Positions 47,643 to 57,115 are shown, numbered from the stretch's first letter. The stretch is 64,000 bases of DNA from an uncultured cyanobacterium (GCA_903823115.1 CAIJRN010000014.1:28219-92218), one strand, 5' to 3'. Translations and numbers: made by a program. The notes: generated by a model from the letters alone, not told the origin.

Positions 47643-48653
47643 ATGACTCCATTCCCATCGAACTCAATCAGGATGAGCACCCAACCCGAGCCTTTCAAGC
47701 CATGCTACACATGGCCAAACGAGTATTTTTATTTTAATCACTACTTTGAGTCTGACACTTATCGTATTTTCATCATCGAAAATATAGCGCACAACTGGGA
47801 GTGGCTCCATACTTACCGTGATCGCATCCGCCCAACTGACTTCTTTTTTGTCAGGCTTGGATGGTTTTTTCATGATTGGCTCGTTGAAGAGTGCCGCCGC
47901 TGCGTGGACTCACTTGGCATTCCAATCAATCAATTCAGAATTATGTTTAATGACTATGCGTCTAAAAGCTTATTTGAAGATCATGGATTTAGTGGGAAAA
48001 TTATCAATCATAATGCTTTTCTGGACTACAATCTTTTCGAACCACGTCCGCGCGAAAAGATCTACGATGCAATTTACACAGCACGTCATGTCCCATTTAA
48101 ACGGCATCATCTCTGTCAGGAAATCCCAAACCTAGCGCTCGTCACGGGCCCTAGTTACGCTGCAGATAGCCAGGATGAACTTCCAGTACATGTCTATCGA
48201 AATAACCATGTACTTAACGAGGAAGAAGTCAGGGAGAAGATCTCGGAAAGTCATGTTGGACTAATTCTCTCTGAGATCGAAGGAGCTTGCTATGCAAGCA
48301 GTGAGTATTTACTGATGGGAATCCCCGTTGTCAGCACATTCTCCCATGGTGGCCGGGACATCTGGTACAACGACTATAACTCCAGGATTTGTGCGCCTGA
48401 TTCTGGCAGCATCGCCCAAGCAGTAGCCAACCTTAAGAACGAGTCGCGGGATCCAAAGCGGATCAGACAAATGCATATATCACTCGCCGATCAGATGCGA
48501 CTGGATTTTTGTGCTCTTCACGAGGAAGTAGCATCTGAATCTGGAATCACATCAATTGATGCTAAGCATTATTTCCAGCAAAGTTTCTTCCACAAAATGA
48601 TGCGGACGCAAAAACCAGACTTTGATCAAATATTTTCCCGAAGCGCCAACTAA
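47643..48653 (+). CDS. GT4-like glycosyltransferase
   Basis: A 336-residue product from the ATG at 47643 (a TTG one codon earlier is ignored). The C-terminal donor-binding part has SHVGLILSEIEGACYASSEY followed by LLMGIPVVSTFSHGGRDIWY, matching the GT4 pattern of a conserved acidic residue followed by GIPVV and GG. The N-terminal half is aromatic-rich (WPNEYFYFNHYF) and divergent. It is cytosolic, in the AT-richer block. Substrate unknown. Confidence 0.75.
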   Translation: MTPFPSNSIRMSTQPEPFKPCYTWPNEYFYFNHYFESDTYRIFIIENIAHNWEWLHTYRDRIRPTDFFFVRLGWFFHDWLVEECRRCVDSLGIPINQFRIMFNDYASKSLFEDHGFSGKIINHNAFLDYNLFEPRPREKIYDAIYTARHVPFKRHHLCQEIPNLALVTGPSYAADSQDELPVHVYRNNHVLNEEEVREKISESHVGLILSEIEGACYASSEYLLMGIPVVSTFSHGGRDIWYNDYNSRICAPDSGSIAQAVANLKNESRDPKRIRQMHISLADQMRLDFCALHEEVASESGITSIDAKHYFQQSFFHKMMRTQKPDFDQIFSRSAN

Positions 48654-48824
48654 ATCTGGAGGAACTAATTCAACCAATCCGAGCAAGTCCGGCAATTAGA
48701 TCATAAAGCCAATCGATCTTCTTTCTGCCAGAAATATTATCCGCATTCAGGCCCAAAGAAATACCAGCTATCATGCCATACTTCGATCATCACCACTCTG
48801 ATCAGTCATCATTCAACGTTATCA

Positions 48825-50420
48825 TCAGTATCGGTCCCAGCAAGGCAGAAATGGGCAGGATCGCAGCAGGGGGTCCAAACGATCCTGAAAAGGAAATTCA
48901 GGTTGCGGATAGGATTCAATCGCATCAATCAAGTCCAGTTGCGACTCAATCAAATCTGAAAAGAGATATATGGGATCTGGGATGAGATTAAAAAAAGAGT
49001 AGTAGTCATCAAACTTAAGCAATTGAGTCTCACCGCTCAGCTTCCTCGTGTTGGCAGCTCTGACCTGATCTTCAAGATCACATTGAGCCGATCCTTTGCC
49101 TGAATCCTGCAAGAAGAATGGCAGGCTGGGTACATGATAGGCATGAGAGAATACAACTCCATGCAGAGACGTCGTGATTGTATACCTACATGCAAGAATT
49201 GAGGCGGAGAAAGACTCGACACCTTGGTGCACATTAATCTCGCTCCAGCTCAATCCTGCCGCCTCAATCCTTTGGATCAATGGCCTGATTCGCTCAATTG
49301 GTTGCGACCAGTGCATGATGATACCAATGTCAACCTGTACACCAACATCTGGCCTATAGAATCTCGGCATTAATAGAGCGGGATCTCCAAAGACTGGGGG
49401 GCAGGCAACCCCAAGAGAATCCAACACTTTTTTACTCTTGAAACCTCGTACGGCATACACTTGAGCCTGAAATGGCTGAATCTGCTTGGATAGAATTCCA
49501 GACCCCCAGATTACCGCATTCCCGCCTTGAATATTGAGATCAGAAATAATCGAGCCGCAGGTCAGAAATACCTGATCCGATGTACTGGAAGGATGCACAT
49601 ACTCCAATGCTCGTCCTGTGATTTTCTCAAATAGGTAGGCGCCTACAAGATCGCCTACATTCTGGCGGCCGTCATCGCAAATCCAATGCCACAGTTTCGA
49701 CTGCTGCGACAGCTGCCAGACCCGATGCCTCACATGCTGATACGGACTTGACTTTGGCGAAGAGATCGCTTTCGCGCCTTCTGGCCGGAGGATCGTCAGG
49801 CTCTGCCGTAGGAAATCAGTGCCGAGCTCCGGGCAACCTCGCTGCAGCCATATCGCCACGGTTGTATCAATCCGACCCAGGCAGCGAAGCACTCTGCGGG
49901 CAAAGCTGCCATTGACCAGAACGCAGTCAACACCAGTCCCCTGCATGGCCAGCGTTTGCAGGATCGGGGCTGTCCCATCCTGCCGAGCTGGCAAGTTGGC
50001 GACCCAGGAGTGAATCTTCGGCAACATGAGGGTCAACACTGCAACATCAGCACGTCCTGGCAAAGCCAGCAGGTGGAGCGTTTGGTCATCCCCCTTGGCG
50101 ACCTGCTCGAGAGCCAGCTGCAGCAGACACCATTCGGCTAAATCCTTACGACTGAGATAATTGCTCTCACATCGACAGTCAACGCCACCACAGTGCACAC
50201 AGGGTGGATAATTACGCACTCGTCCGGAGTGAATCAGCCGTGTGACCACAGCCGCTTGCGGATCAAGGCTTGGCAACAGCCGAACGGAGGCAATACAGGC
50301 CGGCTTCGCCAAGGTCATGGGGGCTTCCTGGCTGCCATCGCCGCTGCAGGCACCCAGCACCATCAAGGCAATCTGCCGGTGCATCACCCGGTTCCGGTTC
50401 AGCGGCGCAGACGACAGCAT
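48825..50420 (-). CDS. Polysaccharide pyruvyltransferase-family protein with unknown N-terminal region
   Basis: A 531-residue protein. The C-terminal part (about 250-480) fits the CsaB-type pyruvyltransferase family: NVGDLVGAYLFEKITGR, VIWGSGILS, VFGDPALLMPRFY and TTSLHGVVFSHAYHVPSL. It would transfer pyruvate from phosphoenolpyruvate to a sugar. The first 230 residues are of unknown type, with a cysteine cluster CVHCGGVDCRC (about 75-85), and their DNA is clearly more GC-rich than the C-terminal part, so the gene looks mosaic. It is divergent from the GT2-GT4 gene, 50 bp away. Confidence 0.75.
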   Translation of the reverse strand: MLSSAPLNRNRVMHRQIALMVLGACSGDGSQEAPMTLAKPACIASVRLLPSLDPQAAVVTRLIHSGRVRNYPPCVHCGGVDCRCESNYLSRKDLAEWCLLQLALEQVAKGDDQTLHLLALPGRADVAVLTLMLPKIHSWVANLPARQDGTAPILQTLAMQGTGVDCVLVNGSFARRVLRCLGRIDTTVAIWLQRGCPELGTDFLRQSLTILRPEGAKAISSPKSSPYQHVRHRVWQLSQQSKLWHWICDDGRQNVGDLVGAYLFEKITGRALEYVHPSSTSDQVFLTCGSIISDLNIQGGNAVIWGSGILSKQIQPFQAQVYAVRGFKSKKVLDSLGVACPPVFGDPALLMPRFYRPDVGVQVDIGIIMHWSQPIERIRPLIQRIEAAGLSWSEINVHQGVESFSASILACRYTITTSLHGVVFSHAYHVPSLPFFLQDSGKGSAQCDLEDQVRAANTRKLSGETQLLKFDDYYSFFNLIPDPIYLFSDLIESQLDLIDAIESYPQPEFPFQDRLDPLLRSCPFLPCWDRY

Positions 50421-50470
50421 CCCGTTGCCAACTCACCTCAGGAACCTAGGGTGTAGAAGTTGATCTTGCC

Positions 50471-53008
50471 GTGGGCAGACGCTCCTTGTCCCTCTCCGTT
50501 TCCGTGGTCATGCCCTCACTGGGGCAGGGAACCTGGATCGGAGAGGCGATTGCATCGGTGTTGCAGGAGCCCGATCTGCCGCTGGAGCTGATCGTGGCCG
50601 ATGGCGGCTCCAGCGACGACACCTTGGCCATCCTTGCCGCCATCGCCCGGAACGAGCCGCGGCTGCGCTGGTTCTCCAGCCCCGACAACGGACCTGCTGA
50701 GGCTCTCAACCGCGCCCTGGCGCTGGCCCGCGGCACCTTGATCGGCTGGCTCAATGCCGACGATCGCCTGCTGCCCGGCGCCCTGAGCAGGGCTGTGGAA
50801 GCCATGCGGCTGCATCCTCAGTGGCTGATGGTCTACGGGGAGGGAGAGCATGTCGACGCCCAGGGACGCTTCCTGGAGACCTACCCCACCAGGCCCCCTG
50901 ACTGTGGCCTGGAAGGATTCTGGGACCACTGCTTCATCTGCCAGCCAACGGTGCTCTGGCGGCGCAGCCTTTCGCTGCGACTGGGACCGTTCGACACCAG
51001 TCTGAGCACGGCCTTCGACTTCGACTACTGGCTGCGCGCCTTTGCCACCGTCCCTGACCGCATTGGCTACCTGCCGCACCGCCAGGCCCAGACGCGATTG
51101 CATGACGCCACCATCACCCGCAGCCGTCGTGCCCTGGTGCTTCAGGAAGCGCTGAAACTCAGCCATCGCACCTTCGGCTGCGCTCCTCCCCACCTGGTCG
51201 ACAACTATGCCCTTGAGCTGCATCGCAGCAGGCGGGACCCGGCAGAGGAACGGGACGTCGCAGCAGCCCAGGAACGGGCCATCCGGGAGGCCGAGCCCTG
51301 GCTGGCAGCCGGGGCGGCGGCCGATCTGCGCAGCCGCTGGCAGCTCGATCCGCTGACGGCTCCGCTGCGCCAGGCGATCGAACGTTGCTGCGAAGAGCTC
51401 GTTCTGCCCCAGCGCCTGAGTGTGCGCCTGATCGCCGCTGTGCATCCGGAGCTGCTGGAGCTGGCCGATGCCCCCCCCGCTGCCGCCCATACCCGCCTCT
51501 TGCACTGGCTGCTCCTGCGCGCCTGGGGTGAATGCCAGCTCCTGCGGCAGGATCAGCACCTCTGGCAGGCGGTGGCAGCCCAGGGCCTGCCACTGGCCGT
51601 GGCGCTCCCCGCCCTGGTGCTCTGGCACCAGGATGCTGTTCTGCAACGACACCATCCCCTGCCGCAGGCCGCCGCCGGGTTGTCCCTCTGGTGGCAGCGG
51701 AGTGCCGAGCAGCTGCTCAAGCCCGTGCGGTTGGATGCCAGCGGCGACCTTCTGATCAGCCCGGCCACCGCCCCCGCGATCCCCTTCCAGCACCGTCCCT
51801 TCGGGGTCAACCTGATTGGCCATGCCGTGGAAACGCTCGGCGTGGCGGAGGATCTGCGGATGGCAGCCAGGGCCCTGGAGGCCGCCGGCATCCCCTGGGA
51901 GCTGGTTCCCATCGCCAATCCTGGTGCCGCCGAAGGTCATGACATCCCGCCGTCCCGCCAGGCGGCGCCGAACAGCTGGGGGCGCTACGCCTTCACCCTG
52001 GTGCTCCTGGCTCCGGCTGACCACGCTGCCCTCCTGGCCCGCGAGGGATTCGGGATCGTCGAGGGGCGCTACACGATTGCCGCCTGGCCCTGGGAGACAG
52101 ATCTGTGGCCAACACCTTGGGCCGTGCTGCCGGAGGTGGTGGATGAGATGTGGGCCAATTCCAGCCTGATTGAAACGGCACTCAAGCCGGCAGCGAGCGC
52201 CAGCGGCAAACCCCTGCTGCACTTGCCCCCAGCCGTCGCCGTGGATCGGCCCATCCCCTGCCAGCAGGAACGCAAGGCTCTGCGGCGGCAGCACGGGCTG
52301 CCCGTGGACGGGGTGCTGTTCGGCTATGGATTTGACCCCCGCTCCTGGCTGGCCCGCAAGAATCCAAAGGGACTGATCGAGGCCTTCCAGCGGGCTTTCC
52401 CTGCGGAGGCGAGCGCCCGGGACAGGCCTGCCGTGAGCCTGCTGCTGAAAACCCTGCCCCTGGCTGCTCCCAGGCCTGAATGGCAGGTGCTGCGCGAACG
52501 GATCGCACAGGACCAACGCATTCATCTGATCGAAGCGGATCTCCCCAGGGCGGACCTGCTCGATCTGCTCGCCTGCTGCGACATCTATGTCTCACTGCAT
52601 CGCTCGGAAGGCTTCGGCCGCACCCTGGCGGAAGCGCTCCAGCTGGGCCTGACGGTGATCGCCAGCGACCATGGCGGAAACAGGGATTTTTGCCACAGCC
52701 CGATGGCCTTGGCCGTGCCGTGTCAACGCCATCCGATCGGACCCGAGGACTACCCGCACCCCCAGGGACAGACCTGGGGAGAGCCCGACCTGGAGACCGC
52801 CGTGACCCTGATGCGGCAACAGGCGGAACGCTGCCGCAGCGGCGCCGAGCCCATGGCCCTGAGGCTGATCGAAGCCGAGCGGCAACGGTTTTCAGCTCTC
52901 AGCGTCGGTGAGCGTTACCGGGCCAGGCTTCAGGAGCTGTGGCAGGACCGTGAAGGCCTCTCTGAGCACCTGGCCGCACGCCAGGCCAGCCGAGGGCTGC
53001 CACGCTGA
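50471..53008 (+). CDS. Bifunctional GT2-GT4 glycosyltransferase
   Basis: An 845-residue fusion from a GTG start. Residues 8-240 are a GT2 domain (VVMPSLGQGTWIGEAIASVL, ADGGSSDDT, and NADDR at 95-99 as the metal motif). A helical linker follows to about 430. Residues 440-800 are a GT4 domain (FGVNLIGHAVETLGVAEDLR, RKNPKGLIEAF, LHRSEGFGRTLAEAL and TVIASDHGG). It could add two successive sugars to one acceptor. GC-rich codon use resembles the host. It is convergent with the coiled-coil gene at 53018. Confidence 0.9.
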   Translation: MGRRSLSLSVSVVMPSLGQGTWIGEAIASVLQEPDLPLELIVADGGSSDDTLAILAAIARNEPRLRWFSSPDNGPAEALNRALALARGTLIGWLNADDRLLPGALSRAVEAMRLHPQWLMVYGEGEHVDAQGRFLETYPTRPPDCGLEGFWDHCFICQPTVLWRRSLSLRLGPFDTSLSTAFDFDYWLRAFATVPDRIGYLPHRQAQTRLHDATITRSRRALVLQEALKLSHRTFGCAPPHLVDNYALELHRSRRDPAEERDVAAAQERAIREAEPWLAAGAAADLRSRWQLDPLTAPLRQAIERCCEELVLPQRLSVRLIAAVHPELLELADAPPAAAHTRLLHWLLLRAWGECQLLRQDQHLWQAVAAQGLPLAVALPALVLWHQDAVLQRHHPLPQAAAGLSLWWQRSAEQLLKPVRLDASGDLLISPATAPAIPFQHRPFGVNLIGHAVETLGVAEDLRMAARALEAAGIPWELVPIANPGAAEGHDIPPSRQAAPNSWGRYAFTLVLLAPADHAALLAREGFGIVEGRYTIAAWPWETDLWPTPWAVLPEVVDEMWANSSLIETALKPAASASGKPLLHLPPAVAVDRPIPCQQERKALRRQHGLPVDGVLFGYGFDPRSWLARKNPKGLIEAFQRAFPAEASARDRPAVSLLLKTLPLAAPRPEWQVLRERIAQDQRIHLIEADLPRADLLDLLACCDIYVSLHRSEGFGRTLAEALQLGLTVIASDHGGNRDFCHSPMALAVPCQRHPIGPEDYPHPQGQTWGEPDLETAVTLMRQQAERCRSGAEPMALRLIEAERQRFSALSVGERYRARLQELWQDREGLSEHLAARQASRGLPR

Positions 53009-53017
53009 AACGGCAGA

Positions 53018-53875
53018 TCAGGGGAGCTCCCCATCCAAAGGCGATGGGGCCGTGAGACTGCTGCGCATGGTGGACCGCAGGATGTTGTTGTCAAAACGCA
53101 GCCGATCCCGTTCCTGTTCGAGCTCCAGGCGCTGGCGATCAGCTTCAGCCAGCTGCCGCGTCATCTGATCGAGGCGCTCCTCCAGCCAGACCCGTTGCTC
53201 CTCCAACCAGGCCTGACGATCGATCTGCCAGACAGGATCGCTGCCGATCGGCGCCACCGCCTCAAAACCCGCCTCGAGCAGATGGGCATGGAGCGCCTGC
53301 CGCTGCGGGGCGCTCGTCCGTCCCAGAGGGGTCCAGCGAATCTGCAGGAAGCGCTGCAGCCAGTCCATACAGCCGCTCAGCAGCTCAAGCGGATCGGGGC
53401 CGAACAGGTGCAGCCGACCGGGAGCCGAACGCACGATCAGCTGCAGCTGGGGATCGGCCTCCACCCAGCGCCGCAGCACCCCATCGAGCCGTACCCGCAT
53501 CCGCAGGCTGGAATCGAGCAGCTCCAGGTTGGGATGGTGGAGCAGCAACGCCTCCGGGGTCAGATTGCCGTTGTGGCGTGGATCGCTGTACACCCGCCAG
53601 CAACTCTGGCGATCCTCCGGCCCCAGCCAGGCGGCCTGCAGCGTGAGCCCCTGCCAGTCAGGCCCACGCAACTGATCAGCCAATCTCTCGGCCACCGCAG
53701 GATCCTGCGGCAGCAACAGCACCGGATCACGGCTGGGCAACCGTTCCAGAAACCACTCGCAGGCGGCGCTTCCTGCCAGCACCTGCCAACAGGATCCCTG
53801 CGACCGCGGAAGTGGACGGGTCACCGGCAGCTTGTGGCGTTGATCTGGGCAGGATCCTAGGCAGGCCGTCAGCAA
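53018..53875 (-). CDS. Unknown protein with C-terminal coiled coil
   Basis: A 285-residue product from a TTG; an in-frame GTG at 53824 is an alternative start. The body is a mixed alpha/beta region (DPVLLLPQDPAVAERLADQL, LQLIVRSAPGRLHLFG). The last 70 residues are a Glu/Arg/Leu-rich coiled coil (WLEERLDQMTRQLAEADRQR) ending in a Ser/Pro tail. No family recognised. A neighbouring gene at 53971 also ends in a coiled coil, so the two products may interact. The context is the glycosyltransferase cluster. Confidence 0.68.
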   Translation of the reverse strand: MLTACLGSCPDQRHKLPVTRPLPRSQGSCWQVLAGSAACEWFLERLPSRDPVLLLPQDPAVAERLADQLRGPDWQGLTLQAAWLGPEDRQSCWRVYSDPRHNGNLTPEALLLHHPNLELLDSSLRMRVRLDGVLRRWVEADPQLQLIVRSAPGRLHLFGPDPLELLSGCMDWLQRFLQIRWTPLGRTSAPQRQALHAHLLEAGFEAVAPIGSDPVWQIDRQAWLEEQRVWLEERLDQMTRQLAEADRQRLELEQERDRLRFDNNILRSTMRSSLTAPSPLDGELP

Positions 53876-53970
53876 CGAAAGCCAGGGGTTCGGCAGGAAC
53901 CCCTGGCACCATTCCTAAACTCAGACCGCTCCGGTGTTCGACCGGAATCCGTGCAGCCAACGCCACCGTC

Positions 53971-55134
53971 ATGCCAACCGATTCAACGCTGTTGGTGCTG
54001 GTGTCCCGCCCGGAGATCCCCTGGCCGCTCGCCATCGCCGAGCGGGCCATGGCGATCTGGCAACCCGGCGAACTTGCCGCCGATGGCCAGGCGGCCCCCC
54101 GGCCCCACTGGCTCGGCTACGCCAGTGCGATCGACAGCGTCAACGCTGTTGGCGAGTGGAATGACGCCGCAACCCTGCGAAGCTTCCTCGATGACTGGCG
54201 GCGGGACTCCGAGCGGCTCCTGAGCCTGTGGCGAAACGATCCAACCCGCTTCCGGCTGCTGAACCTGGCCCGGCTGACCCCCGAAGCGGTGCAGCGACTC
54301 CTGGACGGCAACCGTGACGCGGCTGCAGAGGCTGGCGATTCACGCCAGAGCGAACCAGTCAGCACGTCTGCCGATGCCCCTGGGGGGGAGGCCCTGGAGG
54401 CACGGGTCCTCGATGCAGAGATCCCCGATGCAGGCATCGTCGCTGCAGCGCCGAACCAGCGGATCCCTCAGCTGGTGGCCCCCCAACAGGCCCTGGCCAC
54501 GTCAGATCCACGGCTGGCCTGCTATCTGGAGCGTCGCGTGGATCTCGATGAGCTCTACGCCGAGCTGGAGAGCTGCGCCGATCTGCTCGGCCGCGAACCC
54601 GAGTATCAGGCTTGCGCCGACCGTGTGGACCCTGAAGCGGCCGCCGAACTGTTGCTGCAGGCCTGGGAGGGACGCCAGCTGGCCGCTCGCCAGGAGGTTG
54701 AACTTGCAGAACTGCGGCAGAGCCACCAGGCCCTGCAGGCCAGGCTGAGCAGCCGGGAGGCCGAGCTGGTCCGTCGGGCCCTGGCGATCGAAGAGGACCT
54801 CAGCAACACCGTCGAACTGCTGGAACTTCAGTTGCAACAGGTGCAACAGGAATTGGGCATCGTCGAGCGGCAGCGCCGCGAGAGCCAGGGGCGCGAACAG
54901 GAGCAACGGCAACAGCTGGAGCGAGTGCTGCCGATGGAGCAGGCCCTGCGGGAGAGCCAGGCACGCGAACAGGAAGGATCGCAACAACGGCAACGCCTGA
55001 GCCTGCTCGAGCAGGAAAATCAGCGCCTGTTCCTGGCCCTGGGAAGGGGAGAGACCTTGGAGCGGAGCCAGATTCCGCTCACGCTTGAACGGATGCGCCG
55101 CAGCCTTCAGTTGAACGACTCAGCGTCCAGCTGA
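53971..55134 (+). CDS. Unknown protein with long C-terminal coiled coil
   Basis: A 387-residue product from the ATG at 53971. Residues 1-115 are a compact domain with several Trp (IPWPLAIAERAMAIWQPGEL), followed by an Ala/Asp-rich linker (about 115-175), a short helical part with two Cys, and a coiled coil at about 240-365 rich in Gln/Glu/Arg/Leu. There is no membrane helix or signal. It is divergent from the other coiled-coil gene and overlaps the GT2 gene at the 3' end by 28 bp. It could be a scaffold or chain-length protein, but that is speculation. Confidence 0.7.
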   Translation: MPTDSTLLVLVSRPEIPWPLAIAERAMAIWQPGELAADGQAAPRPHWLGYASAIDSVNAVGEWNDAATLRSFLDDWRRDSERLLSLWRNDPTRFRLLNLARLTPEAVQRLLDGNRDAAAEAGDSRQSEPVSTSADAPGGEALEARVLDAEIPDAGIVAAAPNQRIPQLVAPQQALATSDPRLACYLERRVDLDELYAELESCADLLGREPEYQACADRVDPEAAAELLLQAWEGRQLAARQEVELAELRQSHQALQARLSSREAELVRRALAIEEDLSNTVELLELQLQQVQQELGIVERQRRESQGREQEQRQQLERVLPMEQALRESQAREQEGSQQRQRLSLLEQENQRLFLALGRGETLERSQIPLTLERMRRSLQLNDSASS

Positions 55135-56201
55135 GCCGCCACTGTCCAGTCCGTCAGCCAGAGCCGTCGCCAATGACCACCGGGATGGTCCTGCAAACGA
55201 CGTCGACTGAAATACCAAAGCCGATTGAGCTGGAAACTGGCGCGATTCCATTGGCGCAGGCGATCATCAGCGGCCAGGGTGGCACTGCAGCTGGGATTGG
55301 CCAGCTGCATCGGCGCAAGCCAGGGCCCTTGGCTGATGCGCTCAATCTGGGGATCGGCCGCCAGGCGCTCGCGATAATCCAGATCCTCAAAATAAGCCGG
55401 ATGAAAGGCCTGCTCAAACCAGCCGATACGGTTCCAGGCCAGAGAGGTGATCAGGAAGGCCGAGAAGGCGGCGGGCCCGTCCAGCAGACCCAACCATTGG
55501 GGACACTTGGGATCGATCCGCTGCAGAGCCAGCTCAAGGGCGCCCGAAGCCAGGACGACGTCGTGGTTGAGCATGAGGCAGAACGGGGCCTGGGGGAACG
55601 ATCGCAGAATCAGATTCCAGCTGGCGGCCACGCCCAGATTGGCGAACGGCCGGGCGATGCACACCCTGTCGACCCAGGGGTGGCCGTGCCGTTCCAGCCG
55701 TGCCAGCAGATCAGCCACCGGGCCAGGCCCGCCGCTGTTATCGACGAGGGCCAGGGTGCCGATGCGGCAGCGCAGGCTGGCCAGCAGGCGCTCCAGGTGA
55801 TCGGCCCCATTGAGGATCGGCACACCCAGCAGGGGCACGGCCACACCGGCGGGCGAAGGCGGCGGTGACAGGAGCTCCAGGCTGGCCCAGAAATGTTCCA
55901 GCAGATCCTGGGCGGACGTCCGCTCGACCACATCGGCCAGACGCTCCCACAGCAGCGGCCGCATCGCCCGCTGCCGCTGGGGCAGGGCCGTCAGTTCCAG
56001 GCGGTAGTGCTCCAACCACTGGTGCATGCAGGACACCGCTTCCGACAACAGGGCCAAATCGAGCAGAGAGCGAATTTCTTCGGCCCGTCGTTCGTCTCCC
56101 CGGGCCGGTCCGCCACGGTCGGCCTGCGCCAGCAGCTCGCGGCCAAGCCGTTCCGCCTCGCGCCGCCAGGCCGCGATCGGATCATCCATATCGCAAGCCA
56201 T
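55107..56201 (-). CDS. GT2-family glycosyltransferase
   Basis: A 364-residue protein. The first 120 residues are a helical extension. The GT2-like domain follows: VPILNGADHLERLLASLRCR, LALVDNSGG, NLGVAASWNLILR, LMLNHDVVLASGA as the metal-site region, and AYFEDLDYRERLAADP. It is cytosolic. It is encoded downstream of the sulfotransferase gene on the same strand, with a tandem repeat in the 139 bp between them. Confidence 0.85.
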   Translation of the reverse strand: MACDMDDPIAAWRREAERLGRELLAQADRGGPARGDERRAEEIRSLLDLALLSEAVSCMHQWLEHYRLELTALPQRQRAMRPLLWERLADVVERTSAQDLLEHFWASLELLSPPPSPAGVAVPLLGVPILNGADHLERLLASLRCRIGTLALVDNSGGPGPVADLLARLERHGHPWVDRVCIARPFANLGVAASWNLILRSFPQAPFCLMLNHDVVLASGALELALQRIDPKCPQWLGLLDGPAAFSAFLITSLAWNRIGWFEQAFHPAYFEDLDYRERLAADPQIERISQGPWLAPMQLANPSCSATLAADDRLRQWNRASFQLNRLWYFSRRRLQDHPGGHWRRLWLTDWTVAAQLDAESFN

Positions 56202-56228
56202 GCGAGGCTGCCGCAGGGGTCAAGTCTA

Positions 56229-56331
56229 GGCAGGCCAACCAGGCAGGGCAGATAGAGCAGGCAGGTTGGGCAGGCAGGTTGGGCAGGCAGGCCAGGTTCA
56301 GCAGGCAGGGCAGGTTCAGCAGGCAGGACAG
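56229..56331. repeat. Minisatellite of GGCAGG-rich units
   Basis: Tandem units of 13-18 bp built from GCAGGCAGGTTGG and GCAGGCAGGNCAGGTTCA, about six imperfect copies. It fills most of the gap between the sulfotransferase and GT2 genes. On the minus strand one frame would read as LPAEP/LPAQP repeats, but no gene uses it. Confidence 0.8.
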
Positions 56332-56340
56332 TCAGTGGCA

Positions 56341-57000
56341 TCAATACCCAAAGGCGGCAAGATCGTCCGCGAAGGTTTCGGCCACCAGGCGGCGCAGACG
56401 CCCGCTCCAGGTCTCGGGCCCTGGATCGCTGACCTGCTGGATATGACAGGAACCCAGCCTGAAGCCAAGACGTTGGGACAAGGACAGCATCGCCTCCTGG
56501 CGCCGTTCAAACTGGAACACCTCATCCACCAGCAACAGGCCGGCAGGATCCTGTAGAAAATCGAGACAGGACATGGCGCTGGGCGGATAGGCGAACAGCG
56601 GCGAAGGATCTCCCTGGCAACGATGACGATGCAAGGCCTCGAGATAGGCCTCAAAACTGAGATCAAGGCGACAGGAGGCGAAGCGGGAACAGCGCCAGGC
56701 GTAAAAAGAGCGTTGCCGGTCCCAGGGATTGCGCACGATCGAGAAGCGATAGAGAGCGGCCCAGGTGGGGCTCCCCAGTCGCTGCTGCCATTGCGCCGCC
56801 GTGAGGTGATCCTCATAGCCCTGAGCATCGCCACTGGAATCTTGCGTCACATTGGCCTTACCGAAAGGGAAGCCAAAGTGCGCCGCCAGCTCGGTGCGAA
56901 TCGAACTGGAGCTGGTGCGGGGAATATCCACAAACAACACCCCTGCCCGTTGCAGGGCTGTGGCCAGGGGTTCCTCGGCAGTGGTGGAGGGTTCTGACAT
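56341..57000 (-). CDS. Sulfotransferase-family protein
   Basis: A 219-residue product from the ATG at 57000. It probably transfers sulfate from PAPS to a carbohydrate. The 5'-phosphosulfate loop is FVDIPRTSSSSIRTEL (23-38), and the 3'-phosphate site is YRFSIVRNPWDRQRSFY (84-100). There is no signal or membrane helix, so it would act on a cytosolic sugar chain. It is divergent from the GT10 gene, which suggests a shared glycan product. Confidence 0.85.
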   Translation of the reverse strand: MSEPSTTAEEPLATALQRAGVLFVDIPRTSSSSIRTELAAHFGFPFGKANVTQDSSGDAQGYEDHLTAAQWQQRLGSPTWAALYRFSIVRNPWDRQRSFYAWRCSRFASCRLDLSFEAYLEALHRHRCQGDPSPLFAYPPSAMSCLDFLQDPAGLLLVDEVFQFERRQEAMLSLSQRLGFRLGSCHIQQVSDPGPETWSGRLRRLVAETFADDLAAFGY

Positions 57001-57115
57001 CGACGAGACAGACCGAGATGGCGAAGGCGGGCAAACCAAAGAAGCGCTGCGACTGATCCTGGCAGCGTCAGGCTCCGAACGGCACTTCTACGATGGCTTC
57101 AGCAGTCTGGGGGCG

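Noticed and set aside
50516..52525. 669-residue minus-strand open frame opposite the GT2-GT4 gene
   Set aside because: Low-complexity Gln/Gly-rich shadow; the plus strand carries clear glycosyltransferase motifs.
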